From assembly GCA_017882215.1 (NCBI GenBank), contig JADGPX010000002.1:1-37638 (forward strand): a stretch of DNA of 37,638 bases. The letters run 5' to 3'. The translations under genes were made by a program, and so were the position numbers. The notes under the pieces are model-generated. The model did no database searches, was not told where the DNA came from, and was given only the letters and a program-made list of their open reading frames with translations. The DNA comes from Chitinophagaceae bacterium (GTDB lineage Bacteria; Bacteroidota; Bacteroidia; Chitinophagales; Chitinophagaceae). Below, in pieces: positions 17,591-26,189 of this stretch; positions within the stretch are counted from its first letter, which is position 1; each line of letters starts with the position of its first letter.

Positions 17591-19451
17591 CCTTTGAAAC
17601 AGCCTGATCCATTATTCTTTCTGCATAAGGACGTGAAATATTATTGAGCTCTTCAATTTTGGAATGAATAAGATCTTTGTCTTCCATTGTTAGTGCTAAT
17701 TGCAAAGCCTGCATAGCTTCGGCGGTAGCCAACAATTCCTCCGGCGTAAGTTCTTTAGAATTTTTTTGAATAAATTTTTCAGTTGTTTCTAAAAGTTGTT
17801 CTCCTTCGGTTCTTGCTTCAAGCAATGCTCTTGTAGCAATATCATCTTTTGCATGCGTGATAGATTCCAACAACATCTTTTCAACTTGCTGGTCTGTTAA
17901 TCCGTATTGCGGCTGCACATCAATGCTTTGCTCTACCCCGCTTCTTAATTCTTTAGCTTTTACAATTAAAATACCGTCAGCATTTATTAAAAAAGAAATT
18001 TCAACTTTTGGCAAACCTGCAGGCATCGCAGGTATATTGGTTAAATTAAATTCAGCCAGCTTCCTGTTGTCTTTTACAAGATCTCTTTCTCCCTGGCAAA
18101 CAGAAATTTTTATTCCGCTTTGTCCGTTAACCTGTGTTGTATATTGCCGTGATACCTTTGTTGGTATTTTAGAATTTCTTGGGATCAAAACATCCATCAA
18201 ACCGCCCCGTGTTTCAATACCTAATGAAAGCGGGGTAATATCAAGCAGCAAAAATTCTTTATTATTTCCAGCTAAAATATCCGCCTGCAAAGCAGCACCC
18301 AAAGCAACAACCTCATCAGGGTTCATTGAATCATTTACTTCCTTACCAAAAAAATCAGAAATGGTTTTCTTTACAATCGGAACTCTTGTTGAACCACCCA
18401 CCATCACTATCACTTCAATATCGGCTGCTGTTAGTTTCGCATCTTGCAAAGCATTTTTGCAGGCTGTAATTGTTTTATCAATGTACGGACGAATCAGTTC
18501 TTCAAATTCTGTTTTAGATATTTTTAATTCTTTCCCATTTAATTTATCCTCAAAATTTTCATTAAAAGAAAGATGCTTTTTTGCTTCTTCAGCTCTTAAC
18601 CTGACGGCTTGCGCAAACTCTTTATTGTTCTTTAATTCATCTTCGTTTATTGATAATTGCTGCAACCAGAATTTCACGATCGCATTATCAAAATCATCAC
18701 CACCAAGATAGGTATCACCATTTGTTGAAAGCACTTCAAAAATTCCGTTAGATATTCTTAAAATAGAAATATCAAAAGTGCCACCACCAAGATCATACAC
18801 AGCAATTGTTTTGTGATCATCTTTATGCAAGCCAATACCATAAGCAAGACTGGCGGCTGTTGGCTCGTTTATAATTCTTAAAACATCAAGCCCGGCAAGC
18901 TTTCCGGCATCTCTTGTAGCCTGCCTTTGTGCATCATTAAAATACGCAGGAACAGTAACAACCGCTTTGTTTACCGGGGTTTTCAGAATGTGCTCAGCTC
19001 TTTGTTTTAATTCTTTCAAAATAAAAGAAGAAAGCTCAACAGGTGAATAAAATTTTTCACCCACCTGAACTTTTACCAGGCTCTCGGTATCATCATCAAT
19101 AATTTTATAAGTAAAAAATGAGCTGTTAATCTTAATGTCATTATAAGATTTTCCCATCAATCTTTTTGCAGAAAAAATGGTGTTCTGTGGTTCGGTAATT
19201 AAATATTGTTTTGCTTCTTCACCCACGGTTACATTTCCCTGCCCGACTGTGTCGTTCAGGCGGGCGTTCTTATCAAAATGAACAATGGATGGAACTAATG
19301 AGCTTGTATTATGTTCTTTAAGTGCAACCGGGTTTTTCGTTTCCGGATGTATGATCGCTATAAGACTATTGGTTGTGCCCAGATCAATACCAACAATTAT
19401 TTCTTCTTTTTGTAAACTTCCTGTTGCTATGTTGATGCCTATTTTTGCCAC
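17565..19451 (-). CDS. hscA: Hsp70-family chaperone HscA-like
   Basis: A 628-residue Hsp70 chaperone of the HscA type, which helps transfer Fe-S clusters from the IscU scaffold. ATPase motifs are GIDLGTTNS (21-29), [14 protein letters not shown] near 217 and [12 protein letters not shown] near 352. The substrate-binding domain begins at [17 protein letters not shown]. The start codon is GTG. The N-terminus [14 protein letters not shown] fits my memory of Bacteroidota HscA. Residues 63-72 ([10 protein letters not shown]) are encoded by a palindromic repeat that recurs at 23093, and they interrupt the usual VHF..VTVGEEA region. No hscB or isc gene is adjacent, so assignment against a second DnaK is moderate. 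Confidence 0.87.
   Translation of the reverse strand: MAKIGINIATGSLQKEEIIVGIDLGTTNSLIAIIHPETKNPVALKEHNTSSLVPSIVHFDKNARLNDTVGQGNVTVGEEAKQYLITEPQNTIFSAKRLMGKSYNDIKINSSFFTYKIIDDDTESLVKVQVGEKFYSPVELSSFILKELKQRAEHILKTPVNKAVVTVPAYFNDAQRQATRDAGKLAGLDVLRIINEPTAASLAYGIGLHKDDHKTIAVYDLGGGTFDISILRISNGIFEVLSTNGDTYLGGDDFDNAIVKFWLQQLSINEDELKNNKEFAQAVRLRAEEAKKHLSFNENFEDKLNGKELKISKTEFEELIRPYIDKTITACKNALQDAKLTAADIEVIVMVGGSTRVPIVKKTISDFFGKEVNDSMNPDEVVALGAALQADILAGNNKEFLLLDITPLSLGIETRGGLMDVLIPRNSKIPTKVSRQYTTQVNGQSGIKISVCQGERDLVKDNRKLAEFNLTNIPAMPAGLPKVEISFLINADGILIVKAKELRSGVEQSIDVQPQYGLTDQQVEKMLLESITHAKDDIATRALLEARTEGEQLLETTEKFIQKNSKELTPEELLATAEAMQALQLALTMEDKDLIHSKIEELNNISRPYAERIMDQAVSKAMKGKAIS
19238..19265 (-). 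repeat. Family-B palindromic element inside hscA
   Basis: Minus strand GCCCGCCTGAACGACACAGT, then CGGGCAGG. It differs at 3 of 28 positions from the intergenic copy at 23093-23120. It is read in frame as ARLNDTVGQ in HscA. Confidence 0.8.
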
Positions 19452-19465
19452 TGCTTTTTTTCACA

Positions 19466-19473
19466 CAAAAGTA
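19466..19473 (-). promoter_or_regulatory. hscA promoter -7 box
   Basis: Minus strand TACTTTTG matches TAnnTTTG. It ends 14 bases before the GTG start, so the leader would be only about 8-10 bases. An A-rich run follows. No convincing -33 element. Confidence 0.5.
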
Positions 19474-19590
19474 AACAAATAGAAAGCCCCGAATAACGGG
19501 ACCCTTTTATTTTGTTTGGTATCGCTACACTTTCATAATCATATTTACCGATGTTGGAGAAATAACTGGCATGGCAGGGGTTTTATACAT

Positions 19591-19598
19591 TAATTTTG
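19591..19598 (+). promoter_or_regulatory. tyrS promoter -7 box
   Basis: TAATTTTG matches TAnnTTTG exactly and lies 23 bases upstream of the tyrS ATG. The -33 region is not convincing. It is divergent from hscA. Confidence 0.5.
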
Positions 19599-19621
19599 GC
19601 GCATCTACAATATAATTTTTG

Positions 19622-20902
19622 ATGAAGAATTTAATAGAAGAATTAAAATGGCGTGGTCTTGTTCAGGATATTATGCCCGGCACCGAAGAGCAATTAAATA
19701 AAGAAATGACAACCGGGTATGTAGGTTTTGATCCTACTGCTGACAGTCTGCATATTGGTAATCTTGTGCCGATAATGTTACTGGCGCATTTACAAAGATG
19801 CGGACATAAACCAATAGCGCTTATTGGTGGCGCCACCGGAATGGTTGGCGATCCGTCCGGAAAAAGTGAAGAAAGAAATTTGTTGAGCGAAGACATTCTG
19901 CAGCATAATCTTTCTTGTGTAAAAAAACAGTTGGAAAAGTTCCTGGATTTTAATGCTGCAAAAGCCAACGGAGCAGAAATAGTAAATAACTACGATTGGT
20001 TTAAAGAATTTACATTTCTTGATTTTATAAGAGATGTAGGAAAACATATTTCAATAAACTATATGCTGGCGAAAGACAGTGTAAAAAAGAGACATGAGAG
20101 TGAAGCAGGGATGAGCTTTACTGAATTTACTTACCAGCTTGTGCAGGGTTATGATTTTTACTGGCTGTATAAAAACAAAAATTGCAAGCTGCAAATGGGC
20201 GGCAGCGACCAATGGGGAAATATTGTTACCGGCACTGAACTGATAAGACGAAAAAGCGGTGGTGAGGCATTTGCATTTACCTGCCCGCTCCTTACTAAAG
20301 CTGATGGCGGAAAATTTGGTAAAACTGAAAAAGGAAATGTATGGTTAGATGCAAAGAAAACATCACCCTACCAGTTCTATCAATTTTGGTTGAACGCTGC
20401 TGATGAAGATGCAGAAAGATATTTAAAAACATTTACCTTTTTAACTAAGGATGAAATAGAAAAATTAAAAGAACAGCATCATGGAAATGAGCATCTGCGG
20501 CTGTTACAGCAAAAGCTGGCAGAAGAAGTTACCACCTTTGTTCACTCAAAAAAAGAATATGATTTTGCTGTGCAGGCTTCACAAATTTTATTCAGTAATG
20601 AAACAGCAGAAATTTTAAAACAACTTAATGAAGAAGAATTATTGCAGGTGATGGAAGGTGTGCCAAAGGTTGAGTTTGCCAAACAAAATTTAGGTATTGA
20701 CATTATTTCATTTCTTGCTGATACAAAGATTTTTGCCAGCAAAGGTGAAGCAAAAAAAATGGTACAGGGCGGCGGTGTAAGCATTAATAAATTAAGAGTT
20801 GAGAGTTTAGAATTTAGAATTGATGCTTCACAATTACTAAATGAAAAATATTTGCTGGTACAAAAAGGAAAAAAGAATTATTGGTTGGTGAAGGTGGTGT
20901 GA
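19622..20902 (+). CDS. tyrS: Tyrosyl-tRNA synthetase
   Basis: A 426-residue class I synthetase charging tRNA-Tyr. The start is the ATG at 19622; a TTG one codon earlier is less likely. The HIGH motif is HIGN at 44-47 within [14 protein letters not shown], the tyrosine/tRNA-selecting segment includes [13 protein letters not shown] and [14 protein letters not shown], and the KMSKS motif is KFGKT near 230. A C-terminal S4 RNA-binding domain runs from about 360 ([19 protein letters not shown]) to [12 protein letters not shown]. Within S4, residues VESLEFRI are encoded by a repetitive GAGTTTAGAATTTAGAATT-type stretch, similar in style to intergenic word repeats. The enzyme otherwise looks complete. 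Confidence 0.97.
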   Translation: MKNLIEELKWRGLVQDIMPGTEEQLNKEMTTGYVGFDPTADSLHIGNLVPIMLLAHLQRCGHKPIALIGGATGMVGDPSGKSEERNLLSEDILQHNLSCVKKQLEKFLDFNAAKANGAEIVNNYDWFKEFTFLDFIRDVGKHISINYMLAKDSVKKRHESEAGMSFTEFTYQLVQGYDFYWLYKNKNCKLQMGGSDQWGNIVTGTELIRRKSGGEAFAFTCPLLTKADGGKFGKTEKGNVWLDAKKTSPYQFYQFWLNAADEDAERYLKTFTFLTKDEIEKLKEQHHGNEHLRLLQQKLAEEVTTFVHSKKEYDFAVQASQILFSNETAEILKQLNEEELLQVMEGVPKVEFAKQNLGIDIISFLADTKIFASKGEAKKMVQGGGVSINKLRVESLEFRIDASQLLNEKYLLVQKGKKNYWLVKVV

Positions 20903-20933
20903 TGCCTTGCTTGATTTTGTATTAACTGCAGTT

Positions 20934-20960
20934 GTTGGCGGGACGCCAACAGAAGCATTA
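20934..20960 (+). repeat. 27-bp repeat R1, copy 1
   Basis: GTTGGCG-GGA-CGCCAAC hairpin (7-bp stem) followed by AGAAGCATTA. The second copy is at 22075-22101 with 2 mismatches, in the same orientation, on the other side of the protease gene. It lies 32 bases beyond the tyrS stop. Confidence 0.85.
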
Positions 20961-21003
20961 ATCTTTTCTAAGCTGTAAAAATTCTAAATGAGATGAAAAC
21001 AAC

Positions 21004-21088
21004 TTCTTCCCCTGCCGTGTCTCCAATGGCAAGCCTTGTGTATAGCGGAACACGGCTGCAACGTATGGCGCCGTGTCCTGAAAAGAAA
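21004..21088 (+). repeat. 85-bp repeat R2, copy 1
   Basis: Begins TTCTTCCCCTGCCGTGTCTC and ends GGCGCCGTGTCCTGAAAAGA then AA. It is identical to the second copy (22852-22936) at 80 of 85 positions with no gap. It contains CCGTGT and ACACGG arms. Unlike copy 2, it is not followed by a T-run. It sits 56 bases upstream of the protease start. Confidence 0.9.
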
Positions 21089-21143
21089 ACACTGCTAAGG
21101 AAGGAACAAATTATGTTTCAATTTTTAAAAACTACATAATTAT

Positions 21144-22031
21144 ATGTTTGAAAAAGCTATAGAAAAAACGTTAGAATTTACAAGACCCCTTCATAGTATT
21201 TCAAGAACGTATGGTGGACTGGTAATGCCTGGTACATCAACATTATTTTTTGTGAACGATAATGGAGTTGCTGTTACATGTAAGCATGTTCTTGACCTGA
21301 TACCAGGTGCCGATAATTTAAATCAGACTTACTCAAAATTTAAAGAAGAAAAAGACAAGATTACTAAAGATGCTAAATTTAAAAGAAATCTTAAAGGTCT
21401 TGAGTTAAAATTTAAATATACCAATGAAACAACAGTTCAATTAAAAAATAACTTCATGAATTGTTTTGACAAAATAGAGCAAATAGTTTGTCACGCACAC
21501 CCAACATTAGATTTAGCAATCTTAGAGTTTAAGGGTTTCACAAAAATATTGTATACCTCTCATGCCTCTTTTATCAAAGACAGTAAGAATATAAAACAAG
21601 GAAAATATTTATGCAGAATTGGCTTCCCTTTTCCAGAGTTCAATAATTTTAAACATGATCCTTTAAAAGATGATATTGAATGGACAAATGTAGGAAACGC
21701 AGGTTCTCCATCATTTCCTATAGATGGAATTATTACAAGATTTGTTGGAGATACAACCGGCAAAGTTACAGGAATAGAAATGAGTACACCAGGCCTCAAA
21801 GGACAAAGTGGAGGACCGCTCTTTGACGTTAATGGAACAGTATATGGGATGCAATTTGCTACCAATCATTTGCATTTAGGATTTGATATCAAAGACAAAG
21901 AAATAATAAACGATGGCAAAAAAAGCAAAGTTTCAAATTATCCATTTTTGCATGTGGGCAGATGTATTCATGTTGACCAGATAAAAGAATTTCTTACTGA
22001 ACATAAAATTGCTTTTACTGAAGCAGATTAA
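21144..22031 (+). CDS. Trypsin-like serine protease, apparently cytoplasmic
   Basis: A 295-residue protein with a chymotrypsin-fold serine protease pattern. The likely catalytic triad is H48 (VTCKHVLDL), D123 (HPTLDLAIL) and S222 (LKGQSGGPLFD). The order and context match the trypsin-like peptidase family (HtrA-like protease domain). There is no PDZ domain, no signal peptide and no membrane segment, so it would act in the cytoplasm unless exported another way. It stands alone between repeats R1 and R2 upstream and R1 downstream, which suggests an accessory gene acquired or moved as a unit. Stand-alone proteases of this type occur in some defence and signalling systems, but no partner gene is visible here. 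The substrate is unknown. Confidence 0.8.
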   Translation: MFEKAIEKTLEFTRPLHSISRTYGGLVMPGTSTLFFVNDNGVAVTCKHVLDLIPGADNLNQTYSKFKEEKDKITKDAKFKRNLKGLELKFKYTNETTVQLKNNFMNCFDKIEQIVCHAHPTLDLAILEFKGFTKILYTSHASFIKDSKNIKQGKYLCRIGFPFPEFNNFKHDPLKDDIEWTNVGNAGSPSFPIDGIITRFVGDTTGKVTGIEMSTPGLKGQSGGPLFDVNGTVYGMQFATNHLHLGFDIKDKEIINDGKKSKVSNYPFLHVGRCIHVDQIKEFLTEHKIAFTEAD

Positions 22032-22074
22032 AACTGTACATAACAGCATGTTTAACGTTGCTTGTAAACAAACC

Positions 22075-22101
22075 GTTGGCGAGACGCCAATAGAAGCATT
22101 A
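22075..22101 (+). repeat. 27-bp repeat R1, copy 2
   Basis: GTTGGCG-AGA-CGCCAAT followed by AGAAGCATTA. It matches copy 1 at 25 of 27 positions in direct orientation. It lies 43 bases past the protease stop codon. Confidence 0.85.
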
Positions 22102-22170
22102 GGTATATTATAGCGGACTTTAAACCTACCTGTTATTTTTGAGTCGTATAATTCACAAAACATATTTACC

Positions 22171-22848
22171 ATGAAAAGAATACTCATAGTATTAATCGCC
22201 CTCAGTGGCATACTGATCAGTGCCGAAGCACAGAAGAATCCTGTCCAAAGAAACAATCGCGACAGAATAGAAAGACAAAGAAACCCCCAGGAAATGCGCC
22301 GCATCCACCAGATGGAAATAAGGCGCCACCATCAAAGGACGATGATGGCTCTGAATCTGACTCCCGCTCAAAAAGACCAGGCAAAATTGTATAGGGAAAC
22401 CTATAAAAAGAAATTGATTGAACTCAATAAAAATGAGAACATCACGGTAAAAGAATTACGCGACAGAAAATACCAATTGAACAAAGAACTGCAGTCTAAA
22501 ATGAAAGGCTTGTTAACTGCAGAGCAAAAAACAAAACTGCAGCAATTTAAAAATGAAGATAAAATTAAAGCCGAAGCACATTTTGCCATTAAGCTGGAAA
22601 GGATGAAAACCAAACTTAGTTTAACCGATGCACAGGTGGCACAGATGAAGGCGCAAAGAGAAGGCACTATCGCAAAATTGAAAGCAATTCAGGGAAATGA
22701 AAACCTGAGCCGTACCGAAAGAAAGGAAAAATTAATGAGCCTGAAAGCAGAAGCCAAAGAACAACGTACAAAAATATTTACTGAAGAACAATTGAAGAAG
22801 ATGAAGGAAATGAAGGAGCATCATGGTGATAAAGATGCTGCAAAATAA
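22171..22848 (+). CDS. Spy/CpxP-like periplasmic protein
   Basis: A 225-residue secreted protein. Residues 1-20 form a signal peptide (MKRILIVLIALSGILISAEA). The mature part is highly charged and helical with an LTxxQ-type repeat: LNLTPAQKDQ near 72, LLTAEQKTKLQQF near 112, LSLTDAQVAQM near 148 and FTEEQLKKMKEM near 208. The LTxxQ motif marks the Spy/CpxP family of envelope-stress chaperones and metal-responsive sensors, and the two-fold pattern suggests a tandem pair of such units. No neighbouring two-component system or efflux genes are present. A terminator follows, inside repeat R2 copy 2. Function beyond the family resemblance is not shown. Confidence 0.72.
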   Translation: MKRILIVLIALSGILISAEAQKNPVQRNNRDRIERQRNPQEMRRIHQMEIRRHHQRTMMALNLTPAQKDQAKLYRETYKKKLIELNKNENITVKELRDRKYQLNKELQSKMKGLLTAEQKTKLQQFKNEDKIKAEAHFAIKLERMKTKLSLTDAQVAQMKAQREGTIAKLKAIQGNENLSRTERKEKLMSLKAEAKEQRTKIFTEEQLKKMKEMKEHHGDKDAAK

Positions 22849-22851
22849 AGA

Positions 22852-22936
22852 TTCTTCCCCTGCCGTGTCTCCAATAGCAAGCCTTGTGCATTGCGGGACA
22901 CGGCTGCATCGTATGGCGCCGTGTCCTGAAAAGAAA
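22852..22936 (+). repeat. 85-bp repeat R2, copy 2
   Basis: It begins 4 bases past the stop codon of the Spy-like gene and matches copy 1 at 80 of 85 positions. Four arms can be seen: GCCGTGTC (22862-22869), GACACGGC (22897-22904), GCCGTGTCC (22918-22926) and ACACGGC (22936-22942). Arms 1+2 and 3+4 can pair, or arms 2+3 can pair instead. Confidence 0.88.
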
Positions 22937-22949
22937 CACGGCTTTTTTT
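22918..22949 (+). terminator. Terminator after the Spy-like gene
   Basis: Stem GCCGTGT (22918-22924) and ACACGGC (22936-22942), 11-nt loop, followed by TTTTTTT (22943-22949). It overlaps the end of repeat R2 copy 2. In R2 copy 1 the equivalent stem is broken and there is no T-run. Confidence 0.85.
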
Positions 22950-22998
22950 GTTTTACGTTTTTTACTAACGCAGCATAGTCCTTGTTTGCAACCCTTTC

Positions 22999-23052
22999 AA
23001 CGTCCTTTAGATTTGCTTTATAATTTATTATAAAGCAAATCTAAAGGACGTT
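22999..23052. repeat. Perfect 54-nt palindrome
   Basis: Two 26-nt arms, 22999-23024 and 23027-23052, are exact reverse complements around a 2-nt TT centre. The left arm starts AACGTCCTTTAGATTTGC and the right arm ends GCAAATCTAAAGGACGTT. Pairing stops sharply outside. There is no T-run, so it is not a standard intrinsic terminator. Confidence 0.95.
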
Positions 23053-23092
23053 AGTTGTGTTTTATTTTATTAAGATAGTGAAATATGAGATT

Positions 23093-23120
23093 GCCCGCCT
23101 GAATGACGTAGTCGGGCAGG
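23093..23120 (+). repeat. Family-B palindromic element, intergenic copy
   Basis: GCCCGCCTGAATGACGTAGT then CGGGCAGG. It is the same element as inside hscA (25 of 28 identical) and would read ARLNDVVGQ in the same frame. Here it lies between genes. Confidence 0.8.
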
Positions 23121-23256
23121 CTTCAGATTTGCCAACACCCATGGCTCTGAGAAAATCCTCGCAAAGACATCCTTATCCATCCGAAAAACCAAAAACTAAA
23201 AATCCAGTATCAGTCAACTTCTCTTTTTTTAATCCAATTCTAATATTTTCCTAAAG

Positions 23257-24804
23257 TCACATCGCTTTTTTTCTTTCTAAATATTTTTTCCTGATGATTT
23301 CATAAACCGGTTTCTCATATACTTTACTTTCCAGCCATGAAATAATATCCAGGTAAACAAAGGCACGAGTCTCAAACCGGCTTTTTTCAAACTGTTTTAA
23401 TTTTTCTAAAAGCTTTTCAAATTCCGGCTTTAATTCTTTTGGTGATAAATGAAATGACTTGCGTAAGAACTTAAACATTTCTTCTTCTACAAGACTCAGG
23501 TTTTCCATCTTAGCCATAAACCGGTATACAGATTTTACCAGGTATTCCATCAGATCAAAATTTCCCAATTCATAATGTGCTATCAGGTGCAGCAGCCGGG
23601 CATAACATTGAAGGTCATTCCTAAGATCAACTTTCCAGTTAATTATTTTATTCAGATAATCTATGCTGTTGCCAAATTCTCCTGCACCAAAATATAGTGA
23701 AGCGATTTTGTAATAAAATACAAGGATGCGGTGCCTGTCAAGGTGAAGTTGAAATTCATTTAATTTATCCCGGATAGTAGGCACTAACAATAATCCTTCT
23801 GCAAATGTTCCATATAAAATATGCTGATTGATCTTGGCAATGTATAAATATACAAAAACCTGTATGCGGTTATTATCGCTTTGCTTTACGATTTCTGAAT
23901 TGGCAAATTCTTCAAATTGCTGAAGATCCTTTTCAAATTTTGAATAATTGCGTAAAGTGAAATGCGCATTTAATAAGTTATGCAGTCCCTTAATATAACT
24001 GGCAGTTTCTATTTCGATCATTAAAGGCTCCTGTTGAAATAAATCCACCCAATGCTGCGTATAACGGTAATACATTAAAAAATCCTGCCTGATAAAAGCA
24101 TACCAGCAATAGCTTTGATACAAGTACAATTTTTCATAAAACCCATTCGCTTTCTTTAGATCATCTGATAAATAAGTTTGGAAATAATTCTCTATTTCTC
24201 TTTCATCTTTTTCATTTCTTGCATGCCCGTTGTTGATGTACCAACTATATAATTGTAAAGCCAGGTTAGAAAGTTTTGTTATCTGTACCAAACGCTCATT
24301 AACATCATCTGCCTCTCCTATTAGTTGCGCTGCCCTGTCTTTCAGGCTGCGGGTTATGTGGAGGGTTTCAATTTTTTTTTCTAAAAACAAAACCTGTACA
24401 AGAAGGCTGATCTGGTTATTTGCTTTTGCAGTTTCCTTTATTTTATCCAACACTTTAAGACTTTGCAGATAAAGCCCTTTGTTGTAAAGAATTCTTGCAT
24501 AATCTAATTGCTCATGCAGCTGAATGTCTATGTTCTTATTTTCTAAAAGCCGCAGACTTGCTAAAACCTGTTTATATAAATGTGCTTTCGTGTTTGAAAG
24601 CTGTTGCTTTTTTAAAGATGTTGCTTTCCTCAGTAAAACGTCTTCATCATATTCACTCATGGCATCCAAAGCATCAAAAAGCTGGATGATCTTCATGTCT
24701 TCATTAGACGAATTTCTTTTTACGTATAGCTTAAAATTTCGCTTTTCCTGCTTCTGAAGCGAATGGATCAATTGAAAAAGGGCATCTGTTGAGCGGTTGG
24801 GCAT
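23257..24804 (-). CDS. Helical repeat protein of unknown function
   Basis: A 515-residue protein that I do not recognise as a named family. It is almost entirely helical and rich in Leu, Lys, Tyr and Gln, with no signal peptide, membrane span or catalytic motif. Several segments look TPR-like (for instance ARILYNKGLYLQSLKVLDKI near 105-125 and IASLYFGAGEFGNSIDYLNK near 365-385), so a protein-interaction scaffold is plausible. The N-terminus (ALFQLIHSLQKQEKRNFKLY) suggests it begins cleanly. It is divergent from the branched-chain operon, across a 188-base gap, and convergent with the Spy-like gene. A regulatory role toward the operon is possible only by position. Confidence 0.75.
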   Translation of the reverse strand: MPNRSTDALFQLIHSLQKQEKRNFKLYVKRNSSNEDMKIIQLFDALDAMSEYDEDVLLRKATSLKKQQLSNTKAHLYKQVLASLRLLENKNIDIQLHEQLDYARILYNKGLYLQSLKVLDKIKETAKANNQISLLVQVLFLEKKIETLHITRSLKDRAAQLIGEADDVNERLVQITKLSNLALQLYSWYINNGHARNEKDEREIENYFQTYLSDDLKKANGFYEKLYLYQSYCWYAFIRQDFLMYYRYTQHWVDLFQQEPLMIEIETASYIKGLHNLLNAHFTLRNYSKFEKDLQQFEEFANSEIVKQSDNNRIQVFVYLYIAKINQHILYGTFAEGLLLVPTIRDKLNEFQLHLDRHRILVFYYKIASLYFGAGEFGNSIDYLNKIINWKVDLRNDLQCYARLLHLIAHYELGNFDLMEYLVKSVYRFMAKMENLSLVEEEMFKFLRKSFHLSPKELKPEFEKLLEKLKQFEKSRFETRAFVYLDIISWLESKVYEKPVYEIIRKKYLERKKAM

Positions 24805-24992
24805 CGTAATTTATTTATCCTGAAACTCAGTGTTCATAAGGGTTTTATACATTTTACCTGGTTTAAGGAGTGTAAAAGTTGCTATATATTGATTAGACAT
24901 TGTTTTCAAGAGAACTTATTTTTATATCCGCCTCTTTCTGAAATCTGCAATATCATTTTATTACTAATAATTCTACTTAAAATTATATCACA

Positions 24993-26165
24993 ATGTCTGA
25001 AAATAAAGTCTTCATTTTTGATACAACCCTTCGGGATGGCGAACAGGTTCCCGGGTGTAAGTTAAATACAAATGAGAAAATCGAACTTGCCTTAGAGCTT
25101 GAAAATTTAGGAGTAGATATTATTGAAGCAGGATTTCCGGTTTCCAGCCCGGGCGACTTTGAATCTGTGAGTGAAATTTCACGCATTATTAAAGATGCCA
25201 CTGTTTGTGCATTAAGCCGTGCTGTACAAAATGATATTGAAATTGCAGCGAAAGCTTTAAGACATGCAATTCGCCCAAGGATACATACAGGTATCGGCAC
25301 ATCAGATTATCATATAAAAAGTAAATTCAATTCTACACAAAGCGAAATTTTAAAAAGAGCTGTTCAATGTGTAAAATGGGCACGCAACTTTACTGATGAT
25401 GTTGAATTTTATGCTGAGGATGCTGGAAGAACTGACAATAAATATTTAGCTAAAGTAATTGAAGCGGTGATCAAAGCCGGTGCAACCACAGTGAATATTC
25501 CTGATACAACCGGTTATTGCCTGCCACATCAGTATGGTGAAAAAATTGCTTTTTTGGTGAACAATGTTCCCAACATTGATAAGGCAATTATTTCCTGTCA
25601 TTGCCATAATGATCTTGGTTTGGCTACAGCTAATTCCATTGAAGGTGTTGTGAACGGCGCCAGGCAAATTGAATGTACCATTAATGGTTTGGGAGAAAGA
25701 GCCGGTAACACTTCTCTTGAAGAAGTTGTAATGATATTAAAGCAACATAAACATCTTGGGCTTTATACAAACATCAATGCAAAAAAATTAAATCCTATAA
25801 GCAGGCTGGTTTCAGATACCATGCGAATGCCGGTGCAGCCTAACAAAGCAATTGTTGGCTCAAATGCATTTTCACATTCTTCCGGTATTCACCAGGATGG
25901 ATTTTTAAAAGACAAACTCACTTACGAAATAATTGATCCGGTAGAAGTAGGCGCTGAAGAAAGTAAAATAGTACTTACTGCAAGAAGCGGCCGCAGTGCA
26001 CTTGCCTTTCGTTTTAAAAAATTAGGATATCAATATAACCGCAATGATATCGATATGTTGTACGGGGAGTTTTTAAAATTAGCGGATATACATAAGGAAA
26101 TAAAAGAAGATAACTTATTACAACTGGCAAAACAATACCAGCCGGCTGAAGCAATCGTAGCATAA
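24993..26165 (+). CDS. leuA: 2-isopropylmalate synthase, short form
   Basis: This enzyme condenses acetyl-CoA with 2-oxoisovalerate, the first step of leucine synthesis. The DRE-TIM barrel signature [10 protein letters not shown] (R14, D15) and the metal-binding [13 protein letters not shown] segment near 202 are present, followed by [17 protein letters not shown]. At 390 residues it covers the barrel and the following subdomain but lacks the C-terminal leucine-binding regulatory domain of about 130 residues found in E. coli-type LeuA. Leucine feedback is therefore probably absent or different. Homocitrate or citramalate synthase are alternatives by sequence type, but leuC, leuD and leuB directly downstream support leuA. 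Confidence 0.92.
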   Translation: MSENKVFIFDTTLRDGEQVPGCKLNTNEKIELALELENLGVDIIEAGFPVSSPGDFESVSEISRIIKDATVCALSRAVQNDIEIAAKALRHAIRPRIHTGIGTSDYHIKSKFNSTQSEILKRAVQCVKWARNFTDDVEFYAEDAGRTDNKYLAKVIEAVIKAGATTVNIPDTTGYCLPHQYGEKIAFLVNNVPNIDKAIISCHCHNDLGLATANSIEGVVNGARQIECTINGLGERAGNTSLEEVVMILKQHKHLGLYTNINAKKLNPISRLVSDTMRMPVQPNKAIVGSNAFSHSSGIHQDGFLKDKLTYEIIDPVEVGAEESKIVLTARSGRSALAFRFKKLGYQYNRNDIDMLYGEFLKLADIHKEIKEDNLLQLAKQYQPAEAIVA

Positions 26166-26189
26166 AATATTATGGCTAAAAGTTGAACT

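Larger units (their letters stand above)
22849..23256. other. 408-bp gene-free gap rich in repeats
   Basis: Between the Spy-like gene and the convergent 515-residue protein gene. It holds repeat R2 copy 2 with a terminator, a perfect 54-nt palindrome (22999-23052) and a copy of the element inserted in hscA (23093-23120). Frames in the rest (such as 23057-23254) show no recognisable protein and no codon bias typical of the region. Positions 23122-23256 contain nothing I can identify. Confidence 0.7.

Noticed and set aside
17857-18711. A 284-codon open frame antisense to hscA
   Set aside because: It is a shadow of the hscA coding strand, with Ser/Phe/Ile-rich composition typical of antisense reading and no recognisable domain.
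21142-21149. TATGTTTG, an exact TAnnTTTG box at the protease start
   Set aside because: It contains the start codon itself (TAT-ATG-TTT-GAA), so the match is due to coding sequence and position.
23057-23254. A 65-codon frame including ARLNDVVGQ
   Set aside because: Its only recognisable part is the family-B element; the rest has no similarity to a known protein and lies in a repeat-rich gap.
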